A stretch of 64,000 nucleotides of DNA from Paenibacillus sp. J31TS4 (GTDB lineage: Bacteria > Bacillota > Bacilli > Paenibacillales > NBRC-103111), in NCBI RefSeq assembly GCF_018403265.1, contig NZ_BOSI01000001.1:1302001-1366000 (forward strand), given 5' to 3'. The translations under genes were made by a program, and so were the position numbers. Under the pieces are notes generated by a model. The model did no database searches and had not been told where the DNA came from. It was given only the letters and a program-made list of their open reading frames with translations. Below, in pieces: positions 41,647-50,680 of the stretch (position 1 is the stretch's first letter; each line of letters starts with the position of its first letter).

Positions 41647-43101
41647 TTAATTGAGCCAGTAATAAATCCGATTCGGGTTCTTCTCGCTTTCGCCCGCGGG
41701 GAGCGCGAACCGGGCTGCTCCGCGAATCGTCTCCTCCGGCAGCCTGCGTCCCCCTCCCATCGTCACCTTGGTGCCGAGCGGAACCATGGCATACAGCTCC
41801 TCGAGATCGGCCTGGTCCATCCGGACGCAGCCGAGCGACTCGTCTTTGCCTATACTGCCCGGCTTGTCCGTGCCGTGAATGGCGTAATCGGTATCGGACA
41901 GCTGCATGCCCCTGCTGCCGAATTCGCCTTTGCGCTTGCCTCTCGGCTCCACGACCTTCTCGCTGATCTGATAGGTCCCGGTCGGCGTTCGCGTGCCCCC
42001 GAGACCGACCGGATAATTGCGCAGCACATAGTCGCCGCTCACGAGAGCGAGCCGATGCGCGGCTAGATCGACGATGATCTCGAGCGGCTGGTCCGGCGCC
42101 GGCGTCTCGATGGCCGCCTCCCCTGCTCCGCCGCCCGCCGGGCTCTCCGGCGCTTGCGAGGCGGGCGAAGACGGCGGCGCTCCCCCGCCCCCGGCCGCCG
42201 ACGCTTCCTGCGCGAAGGCCGCCCGCATGCCCGGCGTCAGTGCGGAGAGCGCGTTGTCCGGGAAGCGGCCCGTCAGCGCCTCGGGCGTCTCCGGCGGCCG
42301 GCCGTGCTTCGCCGCGTACGCCGCATACGCCGTGCGGACGACGAGCCGCTCCTCCTGCGTCCGCGCCCAGTCCGCCAGCGCCGCCTCCGCGGCGGCTGCG
42401 CCGTCCGGCTCGCAGCGGCAGGCCTCACGGCTGAGCGACCGCACGAGCCAGGAGCCGGCCGCGCCGCCCGGCTCCACGGCATACAGCGGCTCGAGCGACT
42501 CGCCCCACAGCCGCCAGGCGCCGCCCTCGGCGAGCCGGACGCCCGCCGCGAGCGCGCCCGCCTCGCCCGGCTCCGGCAGCCGCACCGGTGCCGCCGCGAA
42601 AGCGGTCGGCGTGCGCGCTGCGAGGAGCCTCACGGCGGGCTCCCGCTCGGCCGGCGAATCGGGCGCCTCGGGCGGCGGCTGCCCGGCGACCGGGCCGGAG
42701 GATCCGGCGGCGCTCCCGGGCGCGGCGCCGTCGGACGCCGGCAGCACGGCGAGCAGCAGGAGCAGCAGCGCGGCAGCGGCCGTGCGGCTGCGCTTGCGGC
42801 GGCCGGCCGTGGCCGCGGCCGGAACGGGGGGCTCGCCCGTCAGCCAGTCGGGAATGGGGCCGGCCGGCGCTTTCTTCTCGAACGCCCGGTAGACGTCTCC
42901 CGCCCTTGCATAGCAGTACATCGCCTTGCCCGTCTTGCCCTGCCGGGCGTATTCCTTGCCGAGCAGATACCACGCCATCTGGCTGTCGGGATGCTGCCGG
43001 ACATACCGCTTGAGATAATCCGGCAGTGCGTTCCAATCCTCGTCTCCCAACTCCTCGTTCCCCGGCGGAACCGACGGTTTCAGGGGCTTATCCGCATCCA
43101 T
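41647..43101 (-). CDS. Membrane-anchored L,D-transpeptidase (YkuD domain)
   Basis: This 484-residue protein has an N-terminal cytoplasmic TPR-like helical region (about 20-75), one membrane span (about 107-122), an Ala/Pro/Gly-rich external region and a C-terminal YkuD domain (about 335-440). The catalytic region is YAIHGTDKPGSIG followed by SLGCVRM; the cysteine is present, but the usual SHGC histidine is Leu. L,D-transpeptidases cross-link peptidoglycan or attach other groups to it. GGAGGAGG precedes the ATG. It is separated from the upstream ferredoxin gene by a terminator. Confidence 0.9.
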   Translation of the reverse strand: MDADKPLKPSVPPGNEELGDEDWNALPDYLKRYVRQHPDSQMAWYLLGKEYARQGKTGKAMYCYARAGDVYRAFEKKAPAGPIPDWLTGEPPVPAAATAGRRKRSRTAAAALLLLLLAVLPASDGAAPGSAAGSSGPVAGQPPPEAPDSPAEREPAVRLLAARTPTAFAAAPVRLPEPGEAGALAAGVRLAEGGAWRLWGESLEPLYAVEPGGAAGSWLVRSLSREACRCEPDGAAAAEAALADWARTQEERLVVRTAYAAYAAKHGRPPETPEALTGRFPDNALSALTPGMRAAFAQEASAAGGGGAPPSSPASQAPESPAGGGAGEAAIETPAPDQPLEIIVDLAAHRLALVSGDYVLRNYPVGLGGTRTPTGTYQISEKVVEPRGKRKGEFGSRGMQLSDTDYAIHGTDKPGSIGKDESLGCVRMDQADLEELYAMVPLGTKVTMGGGRRLPEETIRGAARFALPAGESEKNPNRIYYWLN

Positions 43102-43196
43102 GAAGAGGTCCTCCTCCGCTGAATCGTTCTTTTGCTCCTATATCGGCAGACGGGAGGTCTGCCGTTACCTCCCGCATGCCGTCCGCCCACAGACAG

Positions 43197-43224
43197 AAAA
43201 AAAACCGCCTCCCCAGGAGACGGT
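43197..43224 (-). terminator. Terminator of the ferredoxin gene
   Basis: On the minus strand an ACCG-CTCC/GGAG-CGGT stem is followed by TTTTTTTT. Confidence 0.85.
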
Positions 43225-43280
43225 CCGACTGCTTGTCCTTAATTCGGCTCGCGAAGAACACGAAGATCAGGAGAGGATGG

Positions 43281-43550
<270 letters not shown>

Positions 43551-43664
43551 CTATAATACAATTACTAGTAAAGTTCAATCATTCCTGCGAAACTAGATCA
43601 GGACTTCCACGCGGTGTCAAGTACATTTTTTCGCATGTCCCTTTGAATAACCCGAGTATTCCTA

Positions 43665-44966
43665 TTAGGAATTGTCATCCCGCTTGTCTTCCTCTTTCCC
43701 CAAAAAATCAGTCTGCAGCGACGTCCCCCGAATCCGGTGATTGCGGATCAGCGTCGACGGATCGTCCCCGAGCATGCCTGCCGTCAGAAGCGACTGCTCG
43801 CCGAACTTGTCGCGGATGTGGTCCATCGCCTCGTTCAGCTTCTCCTTGCGCGCCGCCTTCTCGTAATCGAACAGATCGAGCTGGATAGCCGCCTCGGCCT
43901 TTGGCGTCAAATTCTGCAGCGTGATGCCGAGCAGGCGCACCGGCTCCCCCACGGTCCAATGGCGGTCGAACAGCCGGCGGGCTTCCCGGTAGATATCGTC
44001 GATGTTTTCGGTCGGCTCGGGCATCGTATACGAGCGCGTGATCGTCTTCATGTCCGGATCGCGGATCGTGATCTGGACGGTGCCACACACCATCTGCTGC
44101 CGGCGCAGCCGGCGGGCCGTCTGGTCGGCCAAATTGAGGAACACGCGGCCGATATCGTCCGGCTCCGTGAAATTGTACGGCAGCGTCGTCGTGTGACCGA
44201 TCGATTTGTTCGGCTCCCGCTCGGCTCTGACCGGCGAATCGTCGCCGCCGCTCGCCGCCAGTTTCAGCCAGCTGCCGAGCACCCCGAATTCACGGGTCAG
44301 AAGCAGCTCGTCGGCCTCCGCCAACTCTCCGATCGTCAGAATGTTAAGCTTCGCCAGCTTGGCCGCTGTTTTGCTGCCAATGCCGTACAGCTCTCCGCAC
44401 GGCCGGCCCCACAGCACCTCCGGCACATCCCGCAGCCGGAGCACGGTGAGGCCGTTCGGCTTCTTCATGTCCGAGCCCATCTTGGCGAGGAGCTTGTTCG
44501 GAGCGATTCCGATGGAGCACGGGAGGCCCAGCTCGGTCCGGATCCGGATTTGGATCTTCTCCGCGATCTCGAGAGGCGTGCCGAACTGCTTGGAGCCCGT
44601 AATATCGACGAAGCATTCGTCGATCGACATCGCCTCGACCAGCGGGGAATAGTCATTGACGATCTGCAGAAATCGCCTGGAGAAGCCGCGGTACAGATAA
44701 AAATCCGGAGAGATCAGGATCAGTCCGGGACAATGCCGGAGCGCTTCCTTCACGGTCATGCCGGTCCGCACGCCCCTCGCTCTCGCTTCGTAGGAGGAGG
44801 TGACGACGATGCCCTTGCGCAGCTCGACGCTCCCGGCTACCGCGATCGGCTTGCCGGCGTACTTGTCCGGCTCGGCGGCAGCGTGAACCGAGCAGTAAAA
44901 GGCGTTCATATCGATATGCAGGATGACCCTGCCTTTCTTAGGATAGTATTCGCTGACGTTCTTCAT
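43665..44966 (-). CDS. dinB: DNA polymerase IV (Y-family)
   Basis: This 433-residue translesion polymerase has the palm motifs ILHIDMNAFYCSVH and EAMSIDECFVDITG (acidic metal ligands), a thumb with helix-hairpin-helix motif YGIGSKTAAKLAKL, and the little-finger domain. QLDLF near residue 375 is a beta-clamp-binding motif. It copies past damaged bases and can cause mutations. GGAGGGG precedes the ATG. It looks complete and is a single gene; I did not find a LexA box of which I could be sure. Confidence 0.95.
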   Translation of the reverse strand: MKNVSEYYPKKGRVILHIDMNAFYCSVHAAAEPDKYAGKPIAVAGSVELRKGIVVTSSYEARARGVRTGMTVKEALRHCPGLILISPDFYLYRGFSRRFLQIVNDYSPLVEAMSIDECFVDITGSKQFGTPLEIAEKIQIRIRTELGLPCSIGIAPNKLLAKMGSDMKKPNGLTVLRLRDVPEVLWGRPCGELYGIGSKTAAKLAKLNILTIGELAEADELLLTREFGVLGSWLKLAASGGDDSPVRAEREPNKSIGHTTTLPYNFTEPDDIGRVFLNLADQTARRLRRQQMVCGTVQITIRDPDMKTITRSYTMPEPTENIDDIYREARRLFDRHWTVGEPVRLLGITLQNLTPKAEAAIQLDLFDYEKAARKEKLNEAMDHIRDKFGEQSLLTAGMLGDDPSTLIRNHRIRGTSLQTDFLGKEEDKRDDNS

Positions 44967-45179
44967 TCCATTTCCCCTCCGCGGACAGCCTCCGCTCCTA
45001 GGGCCCCGAAGGGCTTTCTACCGCGGGGCGCAGCCTTCGGCGTCCTGCCCCGGGCCGGACGCCCCGCACCCTTCATCCGTGTTTTTCGCTGTTATTATCA
45101 GCATACCGCCGGTCCGCAAAAGCGGTCAAGCTGCCCCCGGCAGCGCAGTCAAATTGGCTATTCCCCCTCAGCTATTTGG

Positions 45180-45188
45180 TGCTATAAT
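45180..45188 (+). promoter_or_regulatory. Extended -10 promoter of cimA
   Basis: TGCTATAAT (TG-n-TATAAT) lies 45 bases before the cimA start. I see no T-box or other long leader between them. Confidence 0.65.
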
Positions 45189-45232
45189 AGGAAAAATACA
45201 TGTGAACAGGCACAAGAATGAGGGGGAAAGTC

Positions 45233-46849
45233 ATGACTAACGCCATCGCCGTCTTTGACACCACCCTGCGGGATGGGACTCAGGGAGAAGGCATCAGTTT
45301 ATCAGCCGAGGACAAATTCAAGATCGCCTGGAGGCTCAATTCGCTGGGCGTTCATTATATCGAAGGCGGCAATCCGGGCAGCAACAGCAAGGATATCGAG
45401 TTCTTCCAGCGGGTTAAGCAATACCAGTTCTCCGCCAAAATTACGGCGTTCGGGAGCACCCGGCGCAAGAACTCCATCGCCGAGCACGACACGAGCCTGA
45501 ACCGGATCATCGACTCCGGCGTCAAAGCGGCCACGCTCGTGGGCAAGTCCTGGGACTTCCATGTGACGACGGCGCTGCAGACGACGCTCGAAGAGAACCT
45601 GGCGATGATCTACGATTCCATCGCCTACCTGAAGCAGAAGCAGATCGAGGCGATGTTCGACGCCGAGCATTTCTTCGACGGGTTCAAGAACAATCCCGAG
45701 TACGCGCTAGCCGCTCTCAAGAAGGCCGAAGCCGCGGGCGCGGACTGGATCGTCCTGTGCGATACGAACGGCGGGACGCTGCCGGGCGAGGTTCACGAGA
45801 TTGTTACCAAGGTGCGTGAAACGATAGGAGCCAAGATCGGCATCCATACCCACAACGACTGCGAGCTGGCTGTCGCCAATGCTCTCGCGGCGATCCAGGC
45901 CGGTGCCCGCCAGATTCAGGGCACGATCAACGGCTACGGCGAGCGGTGCGGCAACGCCAACCTGTGCTCGATTATTCCGAACCTGCAGCTGAAACTGAAT
46001 TACCGCTGCATCTCGGACGAACAGCTGCAGGAGCTGACCGGTGTCGCCCGGTACGTAAGCGAGATCGCCAACGTCAACATGCCGGTCAACCAGCCTTATG
46101 TCGGAGCGGCAGCTTTCGCGCACAAGGGCGGCATCCACGTCTCCGCGATTCTGAAAGATCCGAAGACTTACGAACACATCCAGCCCGAGCTGGTCGGCAA
46201 CAAGCAGCGGGTGCTCGTCTCGGAGCTCGCCGGCCAGAGCAACCTGTTGTTCAAGGCCCAGGAGATGAATCTGGAGCTGGATCCGACGAGCGAGAGCGCC
46301 CGCGAGGTCATCAACCATGTCAAGGAGCTGGAGCACCAAGGCTACCAGTTCGAGGGAGCGGACGCCTCGCTAGAGCTGCTGCTTCGTTCGGCGCTCGGAG
46401 AGACGGAGCAGATTTTCACGCTGGAGTCGTTCAAGATTCTGATGGAGAAGACGCCGGGCCGCGGCGTCGCCTCGGAAGCGATCGTCAAGCTGAACGTCCA
46501 CGGCCAGTCCGTCTATATGGCCGCCGAAGGAAGCGGACCGGTCAACGCGCTCGACAATGCGCTGCGCCGCGCCCTCGAGCAGCACTACCCCGACATTCGC
46601 GACATGCACCTGTCGGACTACAAGGTCCGCGTCATCAACGAAAAGGACGCCACCGCCGCCAAGGTCCGCGTCCTGATCGAATCGACCGGCTTCAACAACA
46701 AGTGGAGCACGATCGGCGTCTCCGAGAACGTCATCGAAGCGAGCTGGGAAGCGCTGGTCGACAGCATGCGGTACGCGCTCATCGGCAAGAAACGCATCGT
46801 CAGCGAGGAACCACAGGACGCCGAGCGGATCAGCATGTTCAATTATTAA
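45233..46849 (+). CDS. cimA: (R)-citramalate synthase
   Basis: This 538-residue enzyme of the HMG-CoA lyase-like/2-isopropylmalate synthase family has the TIM-barrel start AVFDTTLRDGTQGEGISLSAEDK with metal and substrate residues, GIHTHNDCELAVANALAAIQAGA, and a C-terminal LeuA-type regulatory domain. The citramalate synthase subgroup (TIGR00977) condenses pyruvate with acetyl-CoA, giving 2-oxobutyrate for isoleucine without threonine deaminase. The choice over isopropylmalate synthase rests on the SLSAEDK and GGNPGSN patterns and the length. GAGGGGG precedes the ATG. It is a single gene with strong promoter and terminator. Confidence 0.92.
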   Translation: MTNAIAVFDTTLRDGTQGEGISLSAEDKFKIAWRLNSLGVHYIEGGNPGSNSKDIEFFQRVKQYQFSAKITAFGSTRRKNSIAEHDTSLNRIIDSGVKAATLVGKSWDFHVTTALQTTLEENLAMIYDSIAYLKQKQIEAMFDAEHFFDGFKNNPEYALAALKKAEAAGADWIVLCDTNGGTLPGEVHEIVTKVRETIGAKIGIHTHNDCELAVANALAAIQAGARQIQGTINGYGERCGNANLCSIIPNLQLKLNYRCISDEQLQELTGVARYVSEIANVNMPVNQPYVGAAAFAHKGGIHVSAILKDPKTYEHIQPELVGNKQRVLVSELAGQSNLLFKAQEMNLELDPTSESAREVINHVKELEHQGYQFEGADASLELLLRSALGETEQIFTLESFKILMEKTPGRGVASEAIVKLNVHGQSVYMAAEGSGPVNALDNALRRALEQHYPDIRDMHLSDYKVRVINEKDATAAKVRVLIESTGFNNKWSTIGVSENVIEASWEALVDSMRYALIGKKRIVSEEPQDAERISMFNY

Positions 46850-46858
46850 GCAAGCAAC

Positions 46859-46888
46859 CAAAAAAGAGCCCGCGGGCTCTTTTTTTTG
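46859..46888 (+). terminator. Terminator of cimA
   Basis: An AAGAGCCCGCGGGCTCTT palindrome is followed by TTTTTTGTTTG just after the stop codon. Flanking A-tracts make it usable from both sides. The remaining sequence to 47084 holds nothing I recognise. Confidence 0.92.
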
Positions 46889-47084
46889 TTTGCCTTTCGT
46901 CGGCGTTTCCCCGTTTCCGGTTCGCCTTGCCGCCTTCCCGCGAGATATGCTTGTCCTCACGTTCCCCGCAAACCTTCCGTGCGAAACATGCTAGTTCACG
47001 CTTTCCCCGCAAGCATGCTGTTTCTCGCGCTTCAGCGCCACTCCATCGTCTAAGGCTCGCCGCTTGACTATGCCCTGAAATCCG

Positions 47085-47621
47085 TCATTTCCCTCCGATT
47101 AGACGCTGAATCGTCTTCTCAAGCTCCTTGGGCTCCTGAAGGTGAATGATCTCCTGCACGACCCCATTCTTATCAATCAGAAAGCTGGTCGGGATGAAGC
47201 GAATGCCGTACAGATCGCCGGCCTTTCCCTCCTTATCGAGCAGGATGGGGAAAGAGAGCCCGAACCGCTTAACGAACGATTCGGCGTCCGCAAGCTTGTC
47301 GTTTGCGGTAAGATTGACCGCATATAGGTCGAACTTATCCCCGTATTTGGCGTACAGCCGCTGCAAATCCGGAGCCTCCTGCTCGCACGGCCAGCACCAG
47401 GACGCCCAAAAATTCAGCAGAAGCGGCTTCTCCCGTGCCCCGCCTACCCGGAGATTCGTCCCTTCCAGCGTGCCGAGCTCGAAAGGAGGCGCCAGATAAC
47501 CGGCTTTCGGCGCTGTCTCGGCGGGCAGCGCCGCTTGCTTGTCCTGAGAGGTTATGTGTTGGTAGACGGCCAATCCCGCCAAAACCAGGACGGCCGCTAG
47601 CACTGCCAAAGTTCGTTTCAT
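47085..47621 (-). CDS. TlpA/ResA-like membrane-anchored thiol-disulfide reductase
   Basis: This 178-residue protein has an N-terminal membrane anchor (LAVLAAVLVLAGLAVY) and a TlpA-type thioredoxin domain outside. The active site is C-W-P-C in FWASWCWPCEQEAPDLQ, with the cis-proline region IRFIPTSFLIDKNG. ResA-like proteins reduce disulfides in apo-cytochrome c or other exported proteins. The CWPC pair is a small variation on the usual CEPC/CPPC. AGAGGTAG precedes the ATG. No cytochrome c assembly genes are adjacent. Confidence 0.92.
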   Translation of the reverse strand: MKRTLAVLAAVLVLAGLAVYQHITSQDKQAALPAETAPKAGYLAPPFELGTLEGTNLRVGGAREKPLLLNFWASWCWPCEQEAPDLQRLYAKYGDKFDLYAVNLTANDKLADAESFVKRFGLSFPILLDKEGKAGDLYGIRFIPTSFLIDKNGVVQEIIHLQEPKELEKTIQRLIGGK

Positions 47622-47794
47622 CGCTACCTCTTTCTTGTTGGTTTGCCGTTTCTTATACTATCCCCTTTTCGTCCGGATTTCCATACCGCACATTCCTGTT
47701 CCTCCGAACCGACCTTTCGCTCCAGCTGTTGGCAGAATGCCCGGGGGGACGGCCGGGAAAAGTATATCCATCTGACCGAGAGGAGCCGTATCGA

Positions 47795-49147
47795 ATGGAT
47801 AGAACGAAATCCGGACAATCGGACGTACGCTTCGAAAGCGAGACGGCGGACGTCGAATTCACGAGCGCCATCGGCGAGCTGCCAGCCCACCGGCCGGGCA
47901 AACGGACCCGGAGCAAAGCCAACGGGGGAAAAACCGAAAGCAAAGCGGCGGCCGGCAAAGGCCAGCTCATGGAATTCGTCGCGATCGCCTCGGTTCCGCT
48001 CGTTCTCGTACTCGGCAATTCCATGCTCGTGCCCGTCCTGCCCGAGATGCAGCGGGCGCTGGGGATTTCGCAATTCCAAAGCAGCCTCGTCATCTCGCTG
48101 TTCTCCATCGCCGCCGGTCTCGTCATTCCCATTATCGGCTACTTGTCCGACCGTTTTTCCCGGAAGGCGATTATGCTTCCGTCGCTGATCGTCTACGGAG
48201 CCGCCGGCATCCTAGCCGGGCTCGGAGCCATATGGGGCTCCTACACGACGATTATTATCGCCCGGGCGATCCAGGGAATCGGCGCCGCCGGCACTGCCCC
48301 GATTGCCATGGCGCTCGTCGGCGACATGTACAAGGGAGGCACGGAGAGCAAGGCGCTCGGCTTGACCGAAGCCTCCAATGGGGCGGGCAAGGTCGTAAGC
48401 CCGATCATCGGCTCTCTGCTCGCGCTAATCGTCTGGTACGCGTCTTTTTTTGCCTTCCCGGTATTCTGCCTGATCTCGATCCTGCTTATCTCCTTCCTGA
48501 TCAAGGAGCCCAAGAAGGAACGCCAAGCACAGAAGCTCGGCGACTATCTGCACAAGATCGGCTCCATTCTCAAATCCAAAGGGCGTTGGCTCATCACCGC
48601 CTTTTTCACCGGGTCGCTAGCCTTGTTCATTCTGTTCGGAGTCCTGTTCTACCTTTCCAACATTCTGGAGGAAGCTCCCTATAACATTGACGGCGTCCGA
48701 AAAGGCCTGATCCTGGCCATCCCGCTGCTCGGCATGGTCACAACGTCGTACATTACCGGGTCGGTGATCAAAAAGAACGGCATCCTTATGCGCTGGCTCA
48801 TGAACATCGGACTGCTTCTGATGGTCGTCTCGCTCGCCCTGACCATCTTCCTATATAAGAACATCTACGTCTTCATCGGGCTGCTGACGCTGAGCAGCAT
48901 CGGTACGGGACTCGTGCTGCCGTGCCTCAATACGATGATTACCGGCTCGGTGCAAAAATCCGAGCGAGGCATGATTACCTCGCTGTACAACAGCCTGCGG
49001 TTTCTCGGGGTCGCCTTCGGTCCTCCGCTGTTCGGCTGGATGATGGACAGGTCCCACTCGCTCGTGTTCATTGCGGTCTCGTCCCTGTCGCTGCTGGCTC
49101 TGCTCCTCGTCTTTTTCCTGATCAAGCCCGAAGCCAAGGTCAGCTGA
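47795..49147 (+). CDS. MFS drug/metabolite transporter with a long N-terminal extension
   Basis: This 450-residue transporter has about 12 membrane segments beginning near residue 65. Family marks are GYLSDRFSRKAIMLPS (loop 2-3 motif A) and ARAIQGIGAAGTAPIAMALVGD (segment 4), as in the Bmr/DHA1 efflux group. Before the first span lies a hydrophilic extension of about 60 residues, rich in basic and acidic residues (PAHRPGKRTRSKANGGKTES), which is longer than usual. The start at 47795 follows GAGAGGAG; earlier codons have no support. The substrate is unknown. A strong hairpin follows the gene. Confidence 0.9.
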   Translation: MDRTKSGQSDVRFESETADVEFTSAIGELPAHRPGKRTRSKANGGKTESKAAAGKGQLMEFVAIASVPLVLVLGNSMLVPVLPEMQRALGISQFQSSLVISLFSIAAGLVIPIIGYLSDRFSRKAIMLPSLIVYGAAGILAGLGAIWGSYTTIIIARAIQGIGAAGTAPIAMALVGDMYKGGTESKALGLTEASNGAGKVVSPIIGSLLALIVWYASFFAFPVFCLISILLISFLIKEPKKERQAQKLGDYLHKIGSILKSKGRWLITAFFTGSLALFILFGVLFYLSNILEEAPYNIDGVRKGLILAIPLLGMVTTSYITGSVIKKNGILMRWLMNIGLLLMVVSLALTIFLYKNIYVFIGLLTLSSIGTGLVLPCLNTMITGSVQKSERGMITSLYNSLRFLGVAFGPPLFGWMMDRSHSLVFIAVSSLSLLALLLVFFLIKPEAKVS

Positions 49148-49229
49148 TTCCCTGCTAAGAACCAGTGTGCGGCTCGCAGCCTTTCCAGGACAGTTGGACT
49201 AGGCGGCCGTCCGGATGGTCCCACCCGGC

Positions 49230-49267
49230 AAACAAACAGGAAGCCCGATAGGGCCTCCTGTTTGTTT
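49230..49267. terminator. Terminator of the MFS gene
   Basis: An AAACAAACAGGA/TCCTGTTTGTTT stem surrounds a second GCCC/GGGC arm. It lies about 80 bases past the stop codon. The sequence from 49268 to 49450 shows a possible TATACT -10 near 49410 but no gene. Confidence 0.7.
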
Positions 49268-49450
49268 GCATGGCAACGTACCAAAGCACTCTTTCGGGTC
49301 GCCAGCACCAGTTGTCCGACGAAGCTGCATAGCCGGCCATGCGTCCTTCTTAGACGCGAGGCAGAACCGGCCGAGACCGGGCTGTTCTTTCCTCCTCCGT
49401 GTCGTTATACTGATGGAAAATGTGGAGAACCACGGGGAGGGGAATCAAGG

Positions 49451-49897
49451 ATGAATCGAGTCGCATGCGCGGAGGAGCTGGCCGCCCGGCTGCTCGCTTA
49501 TTGCGAAGCATGCCGCCCGCTCGAAGGCTGCGGCGTGCTGTGGGGAAGTCGCGATGCAGATGGGCTGCTCATTACCGGGTACCAGCCCCTAGCTAACCGT
49601 GCGAATAATCCCGCCCAAGCCTTCCTGCTCGATCCGGCGGAATGGGTGCCTCTCCTGCTGCAGGCGGAAGCTTCCCAGCCCGGCGCGGAATCGCCCGTCG
49701 GCCTCTTCCATTCCCATCCCTCCTCGGCCGCCATCCCTTCCGCGGAGGATCTCGCCTCCGAATGGCCGCTGCCCACGTATTGGATCGCCGGCTTTCCCGA
49801 GGAAAGGCACCCCGAGCTGGCTGCATACGAACGCACCGGGAAGGGTATTCGCCGGCAGACACTCGTTCTCTTGCCGAGCCCGTGTCGCGGGGAATGA
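49451..49897 (+). CDS. JAMM/M67-family metallopeptidase
   Basis: This 148-residue protein has the complete JAMM motif: HSHPSSAAIPSAED (H-x-H-x7-S-x2-D) and an upstream glutamate in RPLEGCGVL. Such zinc enzymes cut isopeptide or C-terminal Gly-type bonds; bacterial single-domain forms often process ThiS-like or cysteine-biosynthesis sulfur carriers. No ThiS, MoaD, E1-like or cysteine-synthase gene is nearby to name the partner. GGGGAGGGG precedes the ATG at 49451. Its 3' end faces the exonuclease gene across 36 bases. Confidence 0.88.
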   Translation: MNRVACAEELAARLLAYCEACRPLEGCGVLWGSRDADGLLITGYQPLANRANNPAQAFLLDPAEWVPLLLQAEASQPGAESPVGLFHSHPSSAAIPSAEDLASEWPLPTYWIAGFPEERHPELAAYERTGKGIRRQTLVLLPSPCRGE

Positions 49898-49933
49898 GCG
49901 GCTTTCCTCCATTATATAGCTGCCCTCGACCGG

Positions 49934-50680
49934 CTAGCTCGGCATGCGGCTCAGCCTCTCGTACAGCTCCCCCAACGTTTCCACGCCCCGCTCCAGCAGC
50001 CGAGTAAGCATACGTCCCCAAAGCTCGGCTGCGAGGAGCGCATCGTCCAACGCATGATGTCTCCGTCTGTCCCCGATGCCGACCCCGAAGCAGGTCAGCA
50101 TTTCGTCGAGCGGATATGCTGCCTTCCCGGGCAGCAGCAGCTTGGCCAGCATCATCGTATCGAGCACCCGGTGGCCGAGCTTGACCCGCGAAGTTTTCCA
50201 CAGGGCAGCGTCCAAAAACTGCTTGTCGTGCCCGCTGCCATGGGCGATGAGCGGACGCTTTCCCGAGAATTCGAGGAATTGGCGGAGCCCGTCGATGAGC
50301 TCCGGTGCGCCGGCCGCCATCTCGCCGGTAATCCCGGTCAGCGCCGTGATTTGTTCAGGCACCTCCCGCTTCGGATTGGTCAGGGTGTAAAAGGTCTGCT
50401 CCCGCCTCACCGTTCCCCCGGCCACCAGCACGGCGCCGATCGAAAGAATCTCGTCCCCCTGGCGCGGAGAGAACCCGGTCGTCTCGAGATCGAAGACGAC
50501 GGCGTCCAGATCAGCCAGCCCGATCTGGTACAGCGACTTGGCCCGCTGCTCCTTCATCAGCTGCCGGATGAACGCCATCTGCTGTGCGTTGCGCGAATCG
50601 AATAGCGAAGAGATGGCAGGCGTCAGCCCGCCCATCCGGTACAGCTGCCAAATACGACCTGAGCCGCCCGGCTCCTTCAT
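49934..50680 (-). CDS. DEDDh 3'-5' exonuclease (DnaQ-like)
   Basis: This 248-residue exonuclease has the DnaQ/epsilon motifs: VVFDLETTGFSP (ExoI), LIAHGSGHDKQFLDAAL (ExoII) and HHALDDALLAAELWGR (ExoIII, the DEDDh His and Asp). The first 55 residues are helical and family-specific (LFDSRNAQQMAFIRQLMKEQRAKSLYQ). It degrades DNA or RNA from the 3' end with two metal ions. The start at 50680 overlaps the stop of the DUF294 gene by four bases, so the proteins are made together and may act together. Confidence 0.92.
   Translation of the reverse strand: MKEPGGSGRIWQLYRMGGLTPAISSLFDSRNAQQMAFIRQLMKEQRAKSLYQIGLADLDAVVFDLETTGFSPRQGDEILSIGAVLVAGGTVRREQTFYTLTNPKREVPEQITALTGITGEMAAGAPELIDGLRQFLEFSGKRPLIAHGSGHDKQFLDAALWKTSRVKLGHRVLDTMMLAKLLLPGKAAYPLDEMLTCFGVGIGDRRRHHALDDALLAAELWGRMLTRLLERGVETLGELYERLSRMPS

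Noticed and set aside
43638-43665. Terminator after dinB (ATTCCTATTAGGAAT palindrome)
   Set aside because: The stem is only six bases, AT-rich and without a T-run.
45000-45120. T-box or other leader upstream of cimA
   Set aside because: The extended -10 promoter lies only 45 bases before the gene, leaving no room for a long leader; the GC-rich bases belong to the dinB upstream flank.
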